NCBI RefSeq assembly: GCF_019904155.1
Contig: NZ_JAHCMB010000188.1
Location: 87,873-151,872 of the forward strand
Direction of reading: 5' to 3'
Origin: Paenibacillus sinensis
GTDB taxonomy: Bacteria > Bacillota > Bacilli > Paenibacillales > Paenibacillaceae
DNA length: 64,000 nt
This document shows, one piece after another, positions 60,903 to 64,000 of this stretch. The position numbers and the translations under genes were made by a program. A model generated the notes under the pieces. That model was not told where the DNA came from and made no database searches. It was given only the letters and a program-made list of their open reading frames with translations. How positions within the stretch are numbered: position 1 is the first letter of the stretch; each line of letters opens with the position of its first letter.

Positions 60903-62312
60903 ATGAACCATGAGATCAGACAGCGGTTCGCGCGGATAAGAAAGAAGCGCCTTGGGTCGCTGACCGCCTTCAATGGCGAATGCGGAACACTGGCGGATGA
61001 GCTGGAACGGGAGAAGCCCGCTCAGCGGTTCGGCACCTACCCGGAGACGACGGACGATGAGCTAACCGGAGCCATTCGTCTGCTGGGACGAATACGCGGA
61101 GCCGTCACGATCATTCACAGACCGCCGGGCTGCGGAGCGGCGAAGCTTGAGGATGAACTGCGCTCCGGCAGCGGACCCTGGCTGCTTACAAATATTGAAG
61201 AAAGTGATTCCATCCTTGGGGCGGACGGCAAACTGAGGGATGCGATCGGTAGAGCCCGGCGGCTCTGGAAGCCGGATATCATCTTCATTCTGTCCACTCC
61301 GGTCGCAGCGATCAACAATAACGATATTCAATCCGCTGCCGTGGAGGCGGAAGGATTGTATGGTATTCCGGTCGTCCCGATATTCGCAGCAGGCCTTCGT
61401 TTCAAATCGCCGCTATACGGCTTCGACCTTGTATTTCACGCATTAGCCAAGCATGTGCTGAACGCTTGGCCGATTCCGGAAAAGGGAGGGCGGTTTATCA
61501 ACCTGATCGGGACAGCGGAGACGAGGACAGGGAATATCATTAGAGAGCTGACGGCCGCAGGGCTTTCGTATAACAACGTATCCGGATACTATGCGCTCTC
61601 CGATCTTAGCCGTTCGCCGGGAGCTATCGCATCCGCTGCTCTGGACGGGGATGAGGCCGGCTATCTGTTGGCCTGGCTGGAAGAGAGCCGTGGCGTCGCC
61701 CGGCTCGATGTCCCGCCGCCAATCGGCTTGACCGGAACTCACCGCTGGCTTCTTGCCGTGGCGGACGCCTTGGACGCCGATGCCGAGACGCGGAATCGAA
61801 TCGAGGCTGCCCGGGCGGAGACGGCCGAGACGCTTGCCGTGCAGCGGCTGAAGGATCTGTCGGTCTTCATCGATCTTCCCCCGGAGCAGGCCTTCGGGAT
61901 CGGCGAATTAGTATCGGAGCTTGGCGGGAAGGTGACCACCTTTGCTCTGACCCATGCGGACCGTACCCATGCCTCAAGGCTCAGGGAATGGTCCCGCCGC
62001 AACAATCCCCGCGTGCTGATCGAACCGGGGCAGCCGTTCGAGAAGATCAATGCGCTGAGCAAATGGCGGCCGGACCTCTATATCGGCCGAAGTGAGACGG
62101 CCGTATGGGCGGCTGCCGCAGGGATTCCGGCAGCTTCGGTGGATGCCGTGGACATTTACGGCTTCCAGGGAGCATTGGCGCTGGCCGGACTCTTCGGCAA
62201 GGCGCTGCGGAATTCGGCGCTGAGCCGGTACTTAAACGCAGGGGGCGCCTCCTACCGGGAGGGGTGGTTCGCGAAGAGCGTGAACTGGCATTTCAAGCAG
62301 GAGGTGAGGTGA
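60903..62312 (+). CDS. Nitrogenase component-1-like protein (NifD/NifE-like)
   Basis: This is a 469-residue protein of the oxidoreductase/nitrogenase component 1 family. The region RGAVTIIHRPPGCGAAKL matches the second cluster-binding segment of NifD/NifE relatives. Only two cysteines exist (Cys27 in FNGECGT and Cys77 in PPGCGA); the usual third is replaced in ILSTPVAAINNND (Pro133). No cysteine or histidine pair for a FeMo-type cofactor can be seen. It cannot be an ordinary nitrogenase subunit and is probably the alpha-type half of an unknown reductase or of a cofactor scaffold. The start is ATG 60903, nine bases after AAAGGAG; an earlier ATG at 60894 touches that site. The stop overlaps the next start. 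Confidence 0.8.
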   Translation: MNHEIRQRFARIRKKRLGSLTAFNGECGTLADELEREKPAQRFGTYPETTDDELTGAIRLLGRIRGAVTIIHRPPGCGAAKLEDELRSGSGPWLLTNIEESDSILGADGKLRDAIGRARRLWKPDIIFILSTPVAAINNNDIQSAAVEAEGLYGIPVVPIFAAGLRFKSPLYGFDLVFHALAKHVLNAWPIPEKGGRFINLIGTAETRTGNIIRELTAAGLSYNNVSGYYALSDLSRSPGAIASAALDGDEAGYLLAWLEESRGVARLDVPPPIGLTGTHRWLLAVADALDADAETRNRIEAARAETAETLAVQRLKDLSVFIDLPPEQAFGIGELVSELGGKVTTFALTHADRTHASRLREWSRRNNPRVLIEPGQPFEKINALSKWRPDLYIGRSETAVWAAAAGIPAASVDAVDIYGFQGALALAGLFGKALRNSALSRYLNAGGASYREGWFAKSVNWHFKQEVR

Positions 62313-63688
62313 AATTGGGACAGATGACGGCGGGAAACCGGAACAGCTGCCTGCTGCACGGTGCGCTTCAGACAATCCGGGCGATTGAAGGGGCAGTGCC
62401 GGTCACTCACTCCACCGCAGGCTGCGGCGTTCAGCAGTATCTGGAAGGAAGCACACTCAGCGGCAAAGGCGGCTCGGGCAACGGCGGCGGTCTCAGCATT
62501 TCATCTGCCAGCTTTCTGGAGCGGCAGGTTATGTCCGGCGGCACGTCCAGGCTGAGGGAGCAGCCCAAGAACACCGTCAAGATCAAAGCGGGAGACTTCT
62601 GCGCCGTTCCGACGGGCTGCACGCCGGAGTTGGTCGGGGACGATGTGCCGGCGGCGATGATCAAAGAGCTGCAGGAGCAGCAGGTGCATGCCATACACCT
62701 TGGCACTCCGGGATTCAAGGACAGCGTTCATGACGGCTATTCGGCCGTGCTGCTCGGTATACTGCGGCAGTACGACAAGCTGGGGGTATCCGCAGGGGTG
62801 AGAAACGGCCGCCTGGTCAATCTGTTCGGCGTTATTCCTGAGCAGGACGTGTATTGGAGAGGTAATTTACAAGCGTTGAAGCTCAGCTTTGAGGATGTGG
62901 GGGCCGAAGTCAATGTCATCTTCGGTCCAGATGCAGAAAGGAGAGAATGGGCGGCGCTTCGGCAGGCGGCGCTCAACGTTTCTTTCTCGGTTCACAGTCT
63001 GGATATCTGCGAATGGCTGGAGCGGCACGCGGGTATCCCCTATGTGCGTTTCGACGGTTATCCGGTGGGAGTGGCGCAGACAGGAGAGGTGTTGAGCTGC
63101 GTCTTGAGGCAGCTCGACCTGGAGCCGGATGCGCTGGAAGCGAAGATTAAGGATCAGGAGCGGCTGGAACGCTACTACATCCGCGAGCAGGCGGATGCCT
63201 ATTATCGCTACGGCTTCCAGAAGAGGCTGGCCGTCGTCGGCGACAGCGCCTCCGCAATAAACCAGTCCCGGTTCCTCGCCGGCCCGCTGGGTCTGCTGCC
63301 GGTCCTGATCATCATTACCGACGACCTGCCCCAAGCGATGCAGGAGCGGATTCTTCATGACTGGCGGGAACGGCAGCAGCCAGGGTTTGAGACGAGGATC
63401 GTCTTTGAGAGCGACGGGCAATTGATTGAGAAGCTGCTGCTGAAGGAGGATATCGAGCTGCTGCTGGGCAGCTCAATCGAACGGAAGACCGCAGAGCGTA
63501 AGGGAATTCCATTCATTCCCCTGTCGTACCCGGTTGCGGAGGAGCTGATGCTCACCCGGGGCTTCGCCGGATTTGGCGGCGGCATCGCTCTGTTGGAGAA
63601 TGTTGGTTGCGGAATCATCAGGTTCGCGGAAATTCGAAGCTGCAATCCGTGTCCGCTGTATGGCAGCAGCCTCGCGCAGTGGCATTGA
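62309..63688 (+). CDS. Nitrogenase component-1-like protein (NifK/NifN-like)
   Basis: This 459-residue partner of the preceding protein begins at GTG 62309 within AGGAGGTGAGGTGA, overlapping the upstream stop by four bases; TTG 62315 and ATG 62324 are alternatives. It keeps the beta-type cluster cysteines: Cys14 (NRNSCLLHGA), Cys39 (HSTAGCGVQQ), and Cys104 in VPTGCTPELVGDD, with an extra Cys98 nearby. The segment VMSGGTSRLREQ is typical of the family. The C-terminus ends with an additional CNPC motif. The pair would receive electrons from a NifH-type ATPase, which is not in the window. Confidence 0.82.
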   Translation: MKLGQMTAGNRNSCLLHGALQTIRAIEGAVPVTHSTAGCGVQQYLEGSTLSGKGGSGNGGGLSISSASFLERQVMSGGTSRLREQPKNTVKIKAGDFCAVPTGCTPELVGDDVPAAMIKELQEQQVHAIHLGTPGFKDSVHDGYSAVLLGILRQYDKLGVSAGVRNGRLVNLFGVIPEQDVYWRGNLQALKLSFEDVGAEVNVIFGPDAERREWAALRQAALNVSFSVHSLDICEWLERHAGIPYVRFDGYPVGVAQTGEVLSCVLRQLDLEPDALEAKIKDQERLERYYIREQADAYYRYGFQKRLAVVGDSASAINQSRFLAGPLGLLPVLIIITDDLPQAMQERILHDWRERQQPGFETRIVFESDGQLIEKLLLKEDIELLLGSSIERKTAERKGIPFIPLSYPVAEELMLTRGFAGFGGGIALLENVGCGIIRFAEIRSCNPCPLYGSSLAQWH

Positions 63689-63738
63689 TTTCGAGTGAGG
63701 ATGGCCCGAAGGACTTGAAGAAGACAGGATGAGAGCGA

Positions 63739-63791
63739 GAAACGCAGATGCGTCCCGACAAGGACGGCATTTTGCGTTTCTTCTTTTTTTA
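63739..63791 (+). terminator. Terminator of the nitrogenase-like operon
   Basis: GAAACGCA pairs with TGCGTTTC, with inner TCC/GGA, followed by a long T-run. It separates the two nitrogenase-like genes from whatever lies downstream. Confidence 0.8.
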
Positions 63792-63794
63792 TCG

Positions 63795-63823
63795 TTGACA
63801 GCCTGTGTGAATGATGTTATTTT
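63795..63823 (+). promoter_or_regulatory. Promoter of a short leader RNA
   Basis: TTGACA (63795-63800) and TATTTT (63818-63823) are 17 bases apart, immediately after the preceding terminator. Confidence 0.65.
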
Positions 63824-63886
63824 AATAATCACAAATCGCATAAAAATACTATGAATTAAATCACAGGATGCTGACTGTTTAAGCAG

Positions 63887-63919
63887 AGGCGCTGTGTCCC
63901 TTGGGACATGGCGCCTTTT
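63887..63919 (+). terminator. Terminator at the end of the leader; intron insertion point
   Basis: AGGCGCTGTGTCCC pairs fully with GGGACATGGCGCCT (two wobbles) around TT, followed by four Ts. A class-C group II intron begins directly after it. Confidence 0.8.
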
Positions 63920-64000
63920 GTGTGTACGCCCAGCATGGGCGTTATCTTTAGGGTGAAAGTCCCGAACGGGGGCTGGCGAGCGCCTACCGTTAGCCAAGGG
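63920..64000 (+). mobile_element. Group II intron, class C, 5' end (cut by window edge)
   Basis: After the terminator comes GTGTGTACGCCCAGCATGGG, then GGGTGAAAGTCCCGAAC and CGTTAGCCAAGGG, which match the start of domain I of bacterial class-C group II introns such as the one I recall from Bacillus halodurans. Insertion immediately downstream of a terminator hairpin is the hallmark of that class. The exact first base may be 63920 or 63922. The reverse transcriptase gene and the catalytic domains V and VI would lie beyond the window. Confidence 0.82.

Noticed and set aside
60903..63688. Conventional nitrogen fixation (nifDK) genes
   Set aside because: The alpha-type subunit lacks the third cluster cysteine and the cofactor Cys/His ligands, both proteins are slightly short, and no nifH, nifB or other nif genes are present in the window.
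63473..63997. Minus-strand frame across the terminator and intron start
   Set aside because: It runs through two terminators, a promoter and the intron 5' end; Arg/Ser-rich composition and no ribosome binding site.
1..64000. tRNA or rRNA genes
   Set aside because: I did not notice any cloverleaf with TTCRANNC and CCA-like ends or rRNA core sequence; a tRNAscan run would be needed to exclude one with certainty.

Overview
The window reads as chromosomal DNA of a Paenibacillus-like member of the Bacillota. The signs are a moderately high GC content, strong AGGAGG-type ribosome binding sites with frequent GTG and TTG starts, YesM/YesN two-component pairs beside LplB/YtcP-type sugar ABC transporters without their own ATPase, many glycoside hydrolases and phosphorylases, and a variant purine riboswitch in front of an 8-oxoguanine deaminase gene, an arrangement reported only from Paenibacillaceae. 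Most of the region is carbohydrate scavenging; the right end carries a metK plus nitrogenase-like cluster and the start of a group II intron.

Layout. 1-8000: the end of a GH42 beta-galactosidase, a small aromatic-rich protein, a ketopantoate-reductase-like gene divergent from a TetR regulator, a riboswitch-controlled 8-oxoguanine deaminase, an MFS exporter, and an Lrp-type regulator divergent from a serine hydrolase. 8000-14800: a LacI-regulated sucrose-type operon (binding protein, two permeases, PfkB kinase, GH13_18 phosphorylase). 15000-19100: GH2 beta-galactosidase divergent from an AraC regulator. 19300-25300: a FusB-type EF-G-binding protein, a possible 50-residue protein, a membrane diguanylate cyclase paired with an orphan sugar-binding lipoprotein, a proline-iminopeptidase-like hydrolase and small proteins.

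25400-47500 looks like one beta-1,3-glucan utilisation locus. It holds a LacI regulator, cytoplasmic GH30, a very large GH161/GH94-type phosphorylase, a laminaribiose-phosphorylase-like GH94 enzyme, a mutarotase-fold protein, a secreted GH81 endo-beta-1,3-glucanase with four discoidin/CBM32-type modules, an ABC importer, and a YesN/YesM pair. A 14-bp palindrome (CGAAATGGRTTTCG) occurs before the LacI gene, before GH30 and before the GH94 gene, and is the likely operator. The inferred flow is extracellular GH81 cleavage, ABC import of oligosaccharides, stepwise phosphorolysis to glucose 1-phosphate, and a final laminaribiose split by the GH94 enzyme.

47500-59100 is mixed housekeeping: MFS exporter, AraC regulator, NamA ene-reductase, SH3b amidase, LLM-class oxidoreductase, HAD phosphatase, FAH-family protein, an APH-fold kinase and a secreted beta-propeller. 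59100-63700 holds metK under a promoter flanked by Rrf2/IscR-like sites, followed by two nitrogenase component-1-like genes that are translationally coupled. Their cysteine pattern is unlike nitrogenase and lacks FeMo-cofactor ligands, so this is the best candidate for an undescribed system. A second promoter then drives a short leader ending in a terminator, directly followed by the 5' end of a class-C group II intron that runs out of the window.
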